Assembly: GCF_011603255.1 (NCBI RefSeq)
Contig: NZ_JAANCM010000013.1
Coordinates: 1-64,000 of the forward strand
DNA from: Ferranicluibacter rubi
GTDB taxonomy: Bacteria; Pseudomonadota; Alphaproteobacteria; Rhizobiales; Rhizobiaceae
Direction of reading: 5' to 3'
Length of the DNA: 64,000 bases
Positions 42,547 to 51,281 of this stretch are shown here, in pieces; the first letter of the stretch is position 1, and every line of letters starts with the position of its first letter. The notes under the pieces were generated by a model. That model did no database searches. It worked only from the letters and a program-made list of their open reading frames with translations, and had not been told where the DNA came from. Both the position numbers and the translations under genes were made by a program.

Positions 42547-43746
42547 ATGGTAGACGTGCAGACGCTGCTCGTCTCGAGCGTAACGGCACGTGCGGGGTTT
42601 CTTCTCGTCTTCCTGCTCTACAGTTTTCGCCCGGGTGCGACGAACGCTTACCGGTTCTGGACGCTGAGCATCCTCTGTTCCGCGCTTGGCATCTGGCTGA
42701 CCTACCAGGACGCCGGCTATCCGAACTTCAGCGCGGAAAAAGGCGCTCTGGTCTACTTCGTCGTCGGTCTGAGCATCGTGTCGGTGGAGGCGGGGGCGAA
42801 GTCGTTCTTCGACTTGCCGCTCGATCGCGTCAAGTTCGTCGCGACGTGGATCGCGCCGGGGCTGACCTACTGGACGGCCGCGAGCATCGGCCTTTCCCCA
42901 AGTTACGTGCTGGCGTTGACCATGAGCACGCTCGTCTACATCCTCATCACCGCATCCTCGAGCTTCCTCAAGGGGCGCCGGCAGAAGCGCCTGCCATCCC
43001 AGATCCTGATCAGCTCGTCGCTCGCCTTCTATGCCGTTGCTCTCGTGGGAACGATCCTCTCGCTGATCGTCGGCCATCTCTTCGGTTATGAAGGCCTCGG
43101 CCCAAGCAGTCGCAACATCTACCTCTCCGTGTTCATCGACCAGACCGTCAGCGTCCTCATCTATGTGGGGCTGGTGGCCATGACGCTCGAGGAGGCGCAG
43201 CGCCAGATGCAGATCGCCGCGACCACGGACCCGCTGACAGGCCTTGCCAATCGCCGTGGGCTGCAGGAGCGCGCGCTGGCGATTATCGGCGTCGGGCAGC
43301 GGCTGCAGCGGCCGATGGCGGTGCTGATCGCGGATATCGACCACTTCAAATCGATCAACGACCGTTACGGCCATGCCTATGGCGATCGCGTGCTGCAACA
43401 GTTTGCCGAGCGACTGCCCGTCGTCGTCAAGCGCCAGCAGGATGTGCTTGCCCGCTGGGGTGGCGAGGAGTTCGTCGCCGTCCTTCACGGTGCGTCGCTG
43501 GAGGATGCCACGCATCTTGCCGAGCTGCTCTGCCGGACGATCGAGGAACGGCCGTTCGACGTCGACGGCACGAAGGTCACGGTGACCACCAGCATCGGCG
43601 TCGCGCCCTTCGGGGGTGAGGAGCCGCTGCTGGAACAGGCGATCCACATCGCCGACGCCGCGCTCTACAAGGCCAAGCGCACCGGGCGCAACCGGGTTTG
43701 CGTCAGCACCGCGATGCAGGATCTTGTGGCAGAAGCTGCTGGCTGA
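42547..43746 (+). CDS. Membrane-bound diguanylate cyclase (GGDEF)
   Basis: A 399-residue protein. Residues 1 to about 210 hold some six membrane helices; residues 225-390 form a GGDEF domain (TTDPLTGLANRRGLQER, then ARWGGEEF at about 303-309). The GGEEF active site and the RxxD I-site five residues earlier (RQQD) are both intact, so active and product-inhibited c-di-GMP synthesis is predicted. ATG 42547 with GAAGGGG before it is preferred over the GTG at 42541. Its stop lies in the first unit of a tandem repeat. Confidence 0.9.
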   Translation: MVDVQTLLVSSVTARAGFLLVFLLYSFRPGATNAYRFWTLSILCSALGIWLTYQDAGYPNFSAEKGALVYFVVGLSIVSVEAGAKSFFDLPLDRVKFVATWIAPGLTYWTAASIGLSPSYVLALTMSTLVYILITASSSFLKGRRQKRLPSQILISSSLAFYAVALVGTILSLIVGHLFGYEGLGPSSRNIYLSVFIDQTVSVLIYVGLVAMTLEEAQRQMQIAATTDPLTGLANRRGLQERALAIIGVGQRLQRPMAVLIADIDHFKSINDRYGHAYGDRVLQQFAERLPVVVKRQQDVLARWGGEEFVAVLHGASLEDATHLAELLCRTIEERPFDVDGTKVTVTTSIGVAPFGGEEPLLEQAIHIADAALYKAKRTGRNRVCVSTAMQDLVAEAAG

Positions 43747-43843
43747 TCAGAGATCGACGCTCTGGCCTTGCCCGGTCGATCAGAGATCGACGGTCTCGCT
43801 GTGTCGGGTCGATCAGAGATCGACGACCTGCCCGTCGAACGCA
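43745..43843. repeat. Three 33-bp tandem repeat units at a convergent gene end
   Basis: Units start at 43745, 43778 and 43811. A 15-base core, GATCAGAGATCGACG, is identical in all three; the other 18 bases of units 1 and 2 agree at 12 positions, while unit 3 diverges. The first unit contains the stop of the cyclase gene and the third encodes, on the minus strand, the VDL-stop end of the MBL hydrolase. Each unit would encode VDL-stop, so the array looks like tandem duplication of that gene tail. Confidence 0.85.
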
Positions 43844-44643
43844 GAAAAGGCGCCGGGGAAGAGGATCTTTGCCTGTTTCTCCACGGCATCGAGCGCGTCG
43901 TCGGTGCGGAACGGGGCGTGATGCATGAAGGCGACGCGTTTGGCGCCGGCAGCTTTCGCAAGACGGATGCCCTGTTCCCAGGAGGAGTGGCCGTAGCCGA
44001 CATGCCGTTCCATCTCGGCGTCGTCATACATGGCGTCGTAGATGAAGAGGTCGCAGCCTTCGATCAGTTCGAGCACGGCGGGGTCGAGCGTTCCGGGGTG
44101 ATGTTCCGTATCGGTGATGAGCGCGCAGGCGCGTCCGCCCCATTCGACGCGGTAGCCGACGGCACCGCCGGGATGGTTGAGGCTGCCGGTGCGGATCTCG
44201 ACGCCGCGGACGGGGGTGAGCAGATCGCCCGAGCGGAAATCGCGCGCGTCCAGCGCCGCGCGGCAGATATCGGGCTCGACCGGAAACCAGGGCGGCCGCA
44301 TGAATTCGCCGATCATCTGGCGCGTCGACATGCGCCCGGCGAGATGCCCCGACCAGAGCGTCACGTCGGCGGAATGGTCATAGAGCGGCGGGAAGAACGG
44401 CAGGCCGATGATGTGGTCGTAATGACAGTGCGTGAAGAACAGGTTGAACGCGGACACACCTTCGGCCTTGAGCGCGACGCCGGCCGGCATCAGGCCCGAG
44501 CCTGCATCGAAGATCAGGCGTTCGCTACCGCATTGCATCTCGATGCACACGGTCCGGCCGCCATAGCGCTGGAACTCGGCCCCCGCCACCGGCAGGCTTC
44601 CCCGAACGCCCCAGAAACGTACGCGAAACAGATTGTCGTTCAC
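43813..44643 (-). CDS. MBL-fold metallo-hydrolase
   Basis: A 276-residue metallo-beta-lactamase-fold hydrolase. It opens with VRFWGVRGSLPVAGAEFQRYGG and has the zinc motif THCHYDHIIGLP, a later SLNHPGGAVGYRVEWGG, ITDTEHHP, and a terminal FMHHAPFRTDD His. This subgroup resembles the cAMP-phosphodiesterase/RNase Z-like MBL proteins often linked to signalling, but the substrate is not established. The start is uncertain: GTG at 44641-44643 gives a family-like N-terminus, with only weak AAGCAAAG before it; the frame stays open upstream to 44880. The 226 bases to the divergent phosphoesterase hold both promoters. Confidence 0.82.
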   Translation of the reverse strand: MNDNLFRVRFWGVRGSLPVAGAEFQRYGGRTVCIEMQCGSERLIFDAGSGLMPAGVALKAEGVSAFNLFFTHCHYDHIIGLPFFPPLYDHSADVTLWSGHLAGRMSTRQMIGEFMRPPWFPVEPDICRAALDARDFRSGDLLTPVRGVEIRTGSLNHPGGAVGYRVEWGGRACALITDTEHHPGTLDPAVLELIEGCDLFIYDAMYDDAEMERHVGYGHSSWEQGIRLAKAAGAKRVAFMHHAPFRTDDALDAVEKQAKILFPGAFSAFDGQVVDL

Positions 44644-44869
44644 ACTTTGCTTCAGTTTCGACCCGCCCCTTTCGGTGGCTTGCCAACACTGTCCCTCTGC
44701 TGTTGCGTGGGTCAGGATCGACCCCGCCGGCTTCTGTGTCCGGCCGTATTTTTGACATGTTATCCAAACTGTCCACATGAAGCGAGACGGGCATTCGCTT
44801 TTTCTCGCTTCTCGTGTCAGAGACAGGGAAACGCTATCCGATCCCGCTTTCGAAACCGTTGCCTTCGTC

Positions 44870-46600
44870 ATGTCTTTCAAGGAATTTCCGCCGATCGCCG
44901 TGATCGCCGACGCTCATGTTCACGATCCCGCTACCGACTTCGGTTTTCCCGGTGCGGCCCATACGGGCGGTCTGTCCGTTCGGCCGCTGGCGGAGGCCGC
45001 ACGGTCCACACGGGTGTTCAACGAGAGCCTGCAGGCTTTCCGCACGGCGCTCGACGATGTCGCGTCGCGCGGCATCCGGCATGTTGTCCTGCTGGGCGAT
45101 TATACCGATGACGGGCAGGTTGCGACCACGGCGGCGGTTGCCGTGATCCTCAAGGACTATAATGCGCGGCACGGCATGGCGTTCTTCGCCTTGCCCGGAA
45201 ACCACGATATCTTCGCCGATGCCGGCCGGCATCGCACCAAGCGGTTTTTGGAAGCGGACGGATCGAGTGCGGTGGTGACGAGCCATCCGGTGAACACTTC
45301 GGGCGCCACCCTGCCGCCGGGGATCCCGCGCGATCTCGCGGTGACGGTGTCGCCCGGGATGTTCTGCCCCGGCTATCCCGACGGGCTGATGCCGTTCGGG
45401 GAGCACGGCTATTTCCCGCAGCCATCCTATCTTCACTGGGAGACGCCTTTCGGTCTCCAGGGCGATAACGAAAAGCGGATGTTCACCGCAATCTCATCGA
45501 GCGGAGCGACGCGACGGTCGCTGATGGAGGCCTCCTATCTGGTGGAGCCGGTCGAGGGGCTGTGGCTGCTGATGATCGACGCGAATGTGTTCGTGCCGAT
45601 CGATGGATCGGACGACTGGGTCGACAGCACCTCTGCCGGCTGGAATGCGATGATGGTGTACAAGCGTCATGTCATCGACTGGATGACCGATGTCGGTGCG
45701 CGGGCCGCGCGTCTCGGCAAGCGTCTCGTTGCCTTTTCCCATTATCCCGCGCTCGATCCGCTGGATGGAACCCGGGCGGCGGAGATCGCGCTGCTCGGGC
45801 CCACGGCAACATCGGGCCGTATTCCCGGCGGCGCGGTCGGAGAGGCGTTCATCGCGGCAGGGATACCCCTCCATTTCAGCGGACATCTTCACGTCAACGA
45901 CACGGCGCAGATGCGGCGCGAGGACGGGTTCTTCGTGAACGTCGCCGTCCCCTCGCTCGTCGGCTTTCCCCCGGCTTACAAGATCCTGACGCTGCGTGAG
46001 GGCACGGCCGAGATCGAGACGGTGTCGCTCGGAGATATGTCGATGGATGGGGCGATCGGAGCGCTCTATGCCGCCGAAGTGCGGCGCACCGGCGTGAAGA
46101 CCGGGGGAATGGCCGAGGCGACCCGCTATGGCGACTTCCTCTCGGCCCATATAGGTCATCTCGCCTGGCGGCGGCACCTGAAGCGGGAATGGCCGGCAGC
46201 GCTCGGCGCGTTGCTACGGGCTGCCACGCTTGGCGATCTCGCTCAGCTGGCAATGCGGCCCGCGGTTCCGATGGAGGATGTCGCTGCCATGCTTCCGGTC
46301 GCGCGTGGTCAGGCGAACGCTTCGGAGGAGGGCAGTCCGGAGGCACTGTCGGCCATCGCGTTCCTTGGCGACTGGTATCGCCTGCGGATGGCAAGCGATT
46401 TCGGGCTGGCTTCGGTCTCACGGCCGCGGCTGCGGTTCTACGACAAGCTCTCGGCGCTTTATCAGGCGCAGGCTTGGCCTGATGGCTCGGCGCAAAGCGG
46501 GATTGCGGCGATGCTGTCGCTCTTCGAGGCCTACCGCAGTGGGTTGCCCTCGAAGGATTTCCGGATCGACCTGCGCACCGGCGATATCACGGCGCGCTGA
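44870..46600 (+). CDS. Calcineurin-like metallophosphoesterase
   Basis: A 576-residue protein. The N-terminal half is a calcineurin-like phosphoesterase with all metal motifs: VIADAHVHD, LLGDYTDDG, LPGNHDIFAD, AFSHYPALD and FSGHLHVND. The domain contains a long insertion (about 115-215). From about residue 400 to the end there is a helical domain of no family I know. No signal peptide or membrane helix was seen. Such enzymes act on phosphodiesters including cyclic nucleotides; here it lies among cyclase and cNMP-binding genes. ATG 44870 was chosen at the first conserved residues. Confidence 0.85.
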   Translation: MSFKEFPPIAVIADAHVHDPATDFGFPGAAHTGGLSVRPLAEAARSTRVFNESLQAFRTALDDVASRGIRHVVLLGDYTDDGQVATTAAVAVILKDYNARHGMAFFALPGNHDIFADAGRHRTKRFLEADGSSAVVTSHPVNTSGATLPPGIPRDLAVTVSPGMFCPGYPDGLMPFGEHGYFPQPSYLHWETPFGLQGDNEKRMFTAISSSGATRRSLMEASYLVEPVEGLWLLMIDANVFVPIDGSDDWVDSTSAGWNAMMVYKRHVIDWMTDVGARAARLGKRLVAFSHYPALDPLDGTRAAEIALLGPTATSGRIPGGAVGEAFIAAGIPLHFSGHLHVNDTAQMRREDGFFVNVAVPSLVGFPPAYKILTLREGTAEIETVSLGDMSMDGAIGALYAAEVRRTGVKTGGMAEATRYGDFLSAHIGHLAWRRHLKREWPAALGALLRAATLGDLAQLAMRPAVPMEDVAAMLPVARGQANASEEGSPEALSAIAFLGDWYRLRMASDFGLASVSRPRLRFYDKLSALYQAQAWPDGSAQSGIAAMLSLFEAYRSGLPSKDFRIDLRTGDITAR

Positions 46601-46623
46601 GCTCTATTCCGCTGCTATCGAAG

Positions 46624-47085
46624 CTATTCGAGTTCGCGCACGCGGCTGCGGGCTTCCGTCAGCTCGCTCGTCGTGTGGCTCAGGCGGTCGGCCAGCACGC
46701 GCATGATCTCGATGGTGATTTCGGGAAAGTCCGTGAGGAGCTTGATGAAGTGGTCCTTGCGGATGCGCAGGGCCTCGACTGCCGTCGTCGTCTTCACGGT
46801 TGCCGTTCGCGAGACGTCGCAGAGGATGGCGATCTCACCGACGATCGAATTGCGCTCGACTTCGGCCACGCGGATCGGGCCGGTCGAGGATTCGACCAAA
46901 ATCTCTGCCTTGCCGTCCAGCACGACATAGGCCGCATCGCCGGCATCGCCCTGGTGGAAGAGCGTTTCGCCGATGCCGTAGCTTACGCGGTCGGAGGTGA
47001 AGGCCAGCAGCTTCAGCTTGCCGGCTTCCACACCGGAAAAGAGCGGCACCCGCCGCAGCATTTGCACTTCGTCCTTCAGCAACAT
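46624..47085 (-). CDS. Cyclic nucleotide-binding domain protein
   Basis: A 153-residue single cNMP-binding domain without an output domain. The phosphate-binding cassette IVGEIAILCDVSRTATV (about 83-100) holds the Glu and Arg that contact the ribose-phosphate of cAMP or cGMP. The C-terminal end (ADRLSHTTSELTEARSRVRELE) is a probable coiled coil for dimerisation or partner binding. It follows the degenerate ABC exporter by 109 bases on the same strand, closing the long operon; a direct repeat TGCCAGTCTT (47151-47160, 47169-47178) lies in the gap. It may be the regulatory subunit of that exporter. Confidence 0.87.
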   Translation of the reverse strand: MLLKDEVQMLRRVPLFSGVEAGKLKLLAFTSDRVSYGIGETLFHQGDAGDAAYVVLDGKAEILVESSTGPIRVAEVERNSIVGEIAILCDVSRTATVKTTTAVEALRIRKDHFIKLLTDFPEITIEIMRVLADRLSHTTSELTEARSRVRELE

Positions 47086-47194
47086 CAGCTTGTAAACTCC
47101 CCATGTTCGGCGCTGCCCGCCCGTGTCCTTCCGGGCGACGCATCGGTGTCTGCCAGTCTTTTCGTGCCTGCCAGTCTTCCGGTTCCCGCGCTTA

Positions 47195-49978
47195 TCACGC
47201 GGTTACCAACTGTTTAAAGACACCGTCATTGTTTACCAGATTGGCGTGCGTGTCATCCTCCACGAGCGCGCCGCGATCAAACACCAGCACACGCTCGAAC
47301 AATTTCGTCAGTCCGTTGTTCGACAGCACCCAGATAACCGCCGGATTGGCGCCGTTGCGTGTGAGCAGCTTCATCACGTCACGGACGACCTCGTCCTGCA
47401 AGCGGTGATCGAGGCTCGGGAGCGGGCGGTTGAAGACATAGTAGTCCGAGCGGCGAATAATCGCGCGGGCGAGGTTCAGTTTCTGGCGCTGGACAGCCGT
47501 CAGGCGCTTGCCGCCGGCGCCGAGATTGAAGTCGAGACCGATATCCAGCACCTGCTCGATCAGGCCCTGCGAATTCAGCAGCGACGACACGATGGCGCGG
47601 ATGCGCTTGGAGCCGTCGGTGTGCTTATGGCTGATACGGCCGAAGAGCACGTTGTCCATAAGGCTCGCGGAGGCGAGGTATTTTTCCGGATCGTAGCGCT
47701 CGATGTCGTGGGTCAGATCTTCCGGCATGTTCTCGTGGAACTGACGGCGGACCTCGACGATTTGCGCCATGAGTTCCTCGGTCAAGAGACCGAAGCGGTG
47801 GCGGGGCTCGACATAGTTGAAGCTCAGGCGGATGATCTGGTAGCGATCGTCCTCCGTCGCGGTCTCCAGCCCCTTGCCGGCATATTTCTGAAGCAGCAAC
47901 TGGTAGGCCGGGATGTCGTCGGCCGTCATGAAGGTCAGCTGCTGGAAGAAGGGGTGGTCCGGCGGCAGGTCGGCGAAGAGTTCCACCGCGTTCTCGGCGA
48001 TCTGGTAGCCCATGTCGAAGAGCACGCGGTCGATGCCGGTTTCCGAGACGACCTTTCGGAAATAGGGGTTCTTGGCGATGGCGCGGCCGGCCACGCTCGG
48101 GGCGGTCGCCGTGCCGAACAGCAGGTTCTCGCCGACGGTGGCTTCCATATTGTATTCGCCGGGTTCGAAATAGGCGATCAGCCCGTTGAGTCCGGCTTCT
48201 TCCAGCTCCTCGCGCAACGCCTGGCGCATGTCCACGATGCTGGCCGCAAATTCGGGCCGGTCCGCCGGGTCGATATTGGTGCGCAGCGCAAGGTCGAGAA
48301 TGTCCTTCGATAGCTGCACCGTGTCGAGCACGGCGAGGATCGAGGGGAAGAGATCCTCGGCCTGCGTCGCGCCGGCGGCAGTGTAGTCGATCCAGTCGCC
48401 ATTGACGTCATAGTCGGGATTTCCGGCGAGCTTGGCTTCCGTCACTTCCCATTTGCGATGGGCGGCAAGGCTGCCCTCGTAGGTGGCGGCCGCCAGCGGC
48501 GCGTGCTTCAGGCCGTAGAGCAGGTTGTCGCGCAGCGAACCGTAGAAGAAGTAGGTATCGGACGATGCATAGGTGATGGCCCGACCGACGACGGATTCCG
48601 GCATGTGCAGCAGGTCTTCGCCGCCAAGCGTCACCTTGCCGCCCTCCGGCCAGATCAGGCGGCCGAAGGCCTCGGCCAGCACGTCGCCACCGCTCGCGGC
48701 ACCGCCGATGATGGCCACCTTCTCTCCGGGTTTGATCTCGACCGAGACATGCTCCAGCAGGCGGGCGCCGCTGTCATCGGCAAGGGTGAGGCCGGAGGCC
48801 GCAAGGGCGCCAGACGCATCGTTTCCGCCATCGCTGCCGCCTGCCGCAGCACCGGCAAGGCCCGCACCGGCGGCCACGGCGCCAACGGCGACGGCACCCG
48901 TGGAAATGGCCTGGATCTTCGGATCGATCAGCGGCTCGACCGTGAACTGTTCGACCACCTGGACATATTTCACCTGCACGTCCTGACGCAGCTGGTCCCA
49001 GTCGATCAGCTCTTTCAGGGGCCCTGGCAGATCCTTGTAGGCGCTGATGACGGCCACGAGCTGGCCGATGTCGAGCTGTCCGCGCAGGGCAAGATAACCG
49101 CCGATGCAGTAGAACAGGAAGGGCGTCAGCTGCGCGAGGAAGTTGTTGATGAACTTCACCATGAACTTCCACTGGTAGAGATCGTAGCGGATCTTGTAGA
49201 TCCGCCCCAGCCGCGCGGCCACGTCGGCGCGCTCGTAGTTCGAGGTGTCGTAGGCGTGGATGGTGCTGATACCGTCAACGATCTCGCTGACGCGGCCGGC
49301 AAGCTCGCGCGCGGTGATCTGGCGCTCGCGGCCGAGCACCAGCAGGCGGCGGCGCATGCGCGGGATGATGGTCGCCTGGATGCCGACCATGAAGGCGGCG
49401 ATGAAGCCGAGCCACATGTTCTGCATGAAGATAAAGGCAAGCGCCGTCAGGGCCTGTCCGCCGAGCAGAGCCGGCGAGACGAAGGCGTCGCCCGTGAAGC
49501 CGCCGAGCGGTTCGACCTCGTCCTTCACCATCGAGGAGACTTCCGCCCCCTTCATGCGCTTGAACTGGGTCGGCGGGAATCGGAGGATGCGATCGATGAG
49601 TTCGAAGCGGATGCGGCGCAGCAGGCGCTCGCCGAGCCGGCCCTTGTAGGTGTTGATGTAGAGCTTGAAGAGGCCGTTGATGATGACGAGGAGGAGAAAG
49701 ATGACGCTCAGTGCATAGAGCGTTTCCATGCGCGTCAGGTCGATGCCGTTGAACAGTGTGACGTTGCCGATCCAGGGCAGGGAGAAGGAAATGTCGAAGA
49801 ACCGTTCGGTCGCGCCCGGCTGCTCGAAACCTTTGCCCTGTATGGGCCCGTTGACGATCTGCTTGGGCAGGTCGAACGATAGGAAGTAGGGGATCATCGA
49901 GATGGCGACGATCATAAGGATCCACATTTGCTGCTTGCGCGTGTGAGTCCAGATGTAACGGGTAAGGCGGATATCCAT
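47195..49978 (-). CDS. ABC exporter-like protein with degenerate, expanded nucleotide-binding domain
   Basis: A 927-residue protein. Residues 15-320 form an ABC-exporter membrane domain (six helices; KGRLGERLLRRIRFELIDR, GAEVSSMVKDEVEPLGG). The following NBD-like region is about 540 residues, over twice the norm. Its Walker A reads IIGGAASGGDV (about 423-432; no Lys or Ser/Thr), the signature LTAVQRQKLNLARA (about 825-838) lacks SGG, Walker B is YYVFNRPLPSLD (no D-E pair) and the H-loop reads LSNNG with no His. The post-Q-loop motif occurs three times: SLRDNLLYG, TVGENLLFG, SLMDNVLFG (about 483, 617, 774). ATP hydrolysis seems unlikely. A Gly/Ala-rich linker lies at about 365-400. Confidence 0.85.
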   Translation of the reverse strand: MDIRLTRYIWTHTRKQQMWILMIVAISMIPYFLSFDLPKQIVNGPIQGKGFEQPGATERFFDISFSLPWIGNVTLFNGIDLTRMETLYALSVIFLLLVIINGLFKLYINTYKGRLGERLLRRIRFELIDRILRFPPTQFKRMKGAEVSSMVKDEVEPLGGFTGDAFVSPALLGGQALTALAFIFMQNMWLGFIAAFMVGIQATIIPRMRRRLLVLGRERQITARELAGRVSEIVDGISTIHAYDTSNYERADVAARLGRIYKIRYDLYQWKFMVKFINNFLAQLTPFLFYCIGGYLALRGQLDIGQLVAVISAYKDLPGPLKELIDWDQLRQDVQVKYVQVVEQFTVEPLIDPKIQAISTGAVAVGAVAAGAGLAGAAAGGSDGGNDASGALAASGLTLADDSGARLLEHVSVEIKPGEKVAIIGGAASGGDVLAEAFGRLIWPEGGKVTLGGEDLLHMPESVVGRAITYASSDTYFFYGSLRDNLLYGLKHAPLAAATYEGSLAAHRKWEVTEAKLAGNPDYDVNGDWIDYTAAGATQAEDLFPSILAVLDTVQLSKDILDLALRTNIDPADRPEFAASIVDMRQALREELEEAGLNGLIAYFEPGEYNMEATVGENLLFGTATAPSVAGRAIAKNPYFRKVVSETGIDRVLFDMGYQIAENAVELFADLPPDHPFFQQLTFMTADDIPAYQLLLQKYAGKGLETATEDDRYQIIRLSFNYVEPRHRFGLLTEELMAQIVEVRRQFHENMPEDLTHDIERYDPEKYLASASLMDNVLFGRISHKHTDGSKRIRAIVSSLLNSQGLIEQVLDIGLDFNLGAGGKRLTAVQRQKLNLARAIIRRSDYYVFNRPLPSLDHRLQDEVVRDVMKLLTRNGANPAVIWVLSNNGLTKLFERVLVFDRGALVEDDTHANLVNNDGVFKQLVTA

Positions 49979-50126
49979 GAAGGGCTGCCATCGAGACGAA
50001 GCGGAGACGACGCGGCGGACCAGGTGCTCGTCTGTCTCCTCCGTTACGGTGGAATCTATAGCAGTGATGGCAGGAAAACCACCCGCAAACGCATCGTCCT
50101 GAAGCGTGCGAACGGCGATTTCGCCG

Positions 50127-51281
50127 TCACGCGTCCGACAGCATCTCGCGCAGGATATCGGCCGTCCTGTCGGCGCCCTCAAGGTCGATCGAGAGATCGC
50201 CTTGCTGGAAGGCCGGGGCATCGAGACCGGAGCGGATGGCCGCGGCGACCCGCTCGGCCGAAATGTCGGAATCGCTGAGCACTGTCACGAGGCCAAGGCG
50301 CTCCAGGCGTTCGGCACGGGCCGCCTGCTCGGTTTCGCCACCTGTCGTGAACGGCACGACGATCGCTCGGCAGCGCGCCCGCAGAATATCGCAGACCGTG
50401 TTGTAGCCGGCCTGCGACACCGAGAGGGTCGCGCCCGAAAGGAGGCTCGCGAAGTCTGGGCGAAAGCGGAAGACTTCGACATTGCCGACGACGCCGGCGG
50501 CGATCGCATCGTGGTCGGCCTGCGCGAGGTTGGGGCCTGTTATCAGCGCCCAGGGCTTTTCCGGCCAGAGGATGGCCGTCGCGCCCACGACCGCGTGCAG
50601 CACGTGCCGGCCCACAGCGCCGCCGCCGGCCGAGACGATCACCTCGAAACGGTCTGCCGGGGCGTCGGGCTGCGGCGGGGCGACGAGGCCGGTATAGACC
50701 ACCTTGTCGGCGATCTCGTCGGCATGGGGAAAGGTCTCCTCCAGCCGAGCGAAGGTCGGGTCGCCGTGGATGAGGATGCGGTCGAAGTAGCGCTCGATAT
50801 AGTCCACCGTCTCGCGGTCGCGCTCCGGCTTCGGGCGCTTTTGCAGGATATCGCGCACGGAAGCGAAGATTTTCGGCGGCTCGGGCATGGCGCGGGCGGC
50901 GTCGAGGAAGGGTAGAAGCTCGAAGCGCATCTGACGCCGGCCGAACGGGAAGGCCTCGGTGAGGATGGCATGCGGCTTGATCTCGTGGAGGATGGCGAGC
51001 AGCCGGTCGCGACGCATGTCGCGGAAGGCGTCATCGACCGGATTGCCGTCCATGTCCTGCAGGGCGGAAAAGCCCTCGTCGCTGGAGACGACGGGCGGCA
51101 GCGCGATGTGGCGGACGGTCGGGCCGGGGAAGCCGGACACGGGCTTGCCACCGGTGACGACCGTCACGTCGAAGCCGCGCACGGCCAGCGCGTTGGCAAT
51201 GCGGCTCGCGCGGGTCAGGTGGCCGATGCCGAGCAGGTGCTGGACGTAGAAGAGAACGCGTTTCGTGTCCGGATCGGTCAT
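50127..51281 (-). CDS. MurG/GT28-like glycosyltransferase
   Basis: A 384-residue GT-B enzyme. The N-terminal QHLLGIGHLTRASRIANAL is the acceptor-side loop, and the C-terminal VSQAGYNTVCDILRARCRAIVVPFTTGGETEQ is the donor-binding motif of the MurG-like group. ATG 51281 was chosen because it overlaps the GT4 stop as ATGA; a start at 51296 adds five residues. Third of three glycosyltransferases in one operon; substrate unknown. The gap 49979-50126 to the degenerate exporter has no recognisable feature. Confidence 0.86.
   Translation of the reverse strand: MTDPDTKRVLFYVQHLLGIGHLTRASRIANALAVRGFDVTVVTGGKPVSGFPGPTVRHIALPPVVSSDEGFSALQDMDGNPVDDAFRDMRRDRLLAILHEIKPHAILTEAFPFGRRQMRFELLPFLDAARAMPEPPKIFASVRDILQKRPKPERDRETVDYIERYFDRILIHGDPTFARLEETFPHADEIADKVVYTGLVAPPQPDAPADRFEVIVSAGGGAVGRHVLHAVVGATAILWPEKPWALITGPNLAQADHDAIAAGVVGNVEVFRFRPDFASLLSGATLSVSQAGYNTVCDILRARCRAIVVPFTTGGETEQAARAERLERLGLVTVLSDSDISAERVAAAIRSGLDAPAFQQGDLSIDLEGADRTADILREMLSDA

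Noticed and set aside
43745-43843. Short regularly spaced repeats as a possible CRISPR array
   Set aside because: Only three units, 15-base core, the spacers between cores resemble each other, and the array overlaps gene ends; no cas genes are present.
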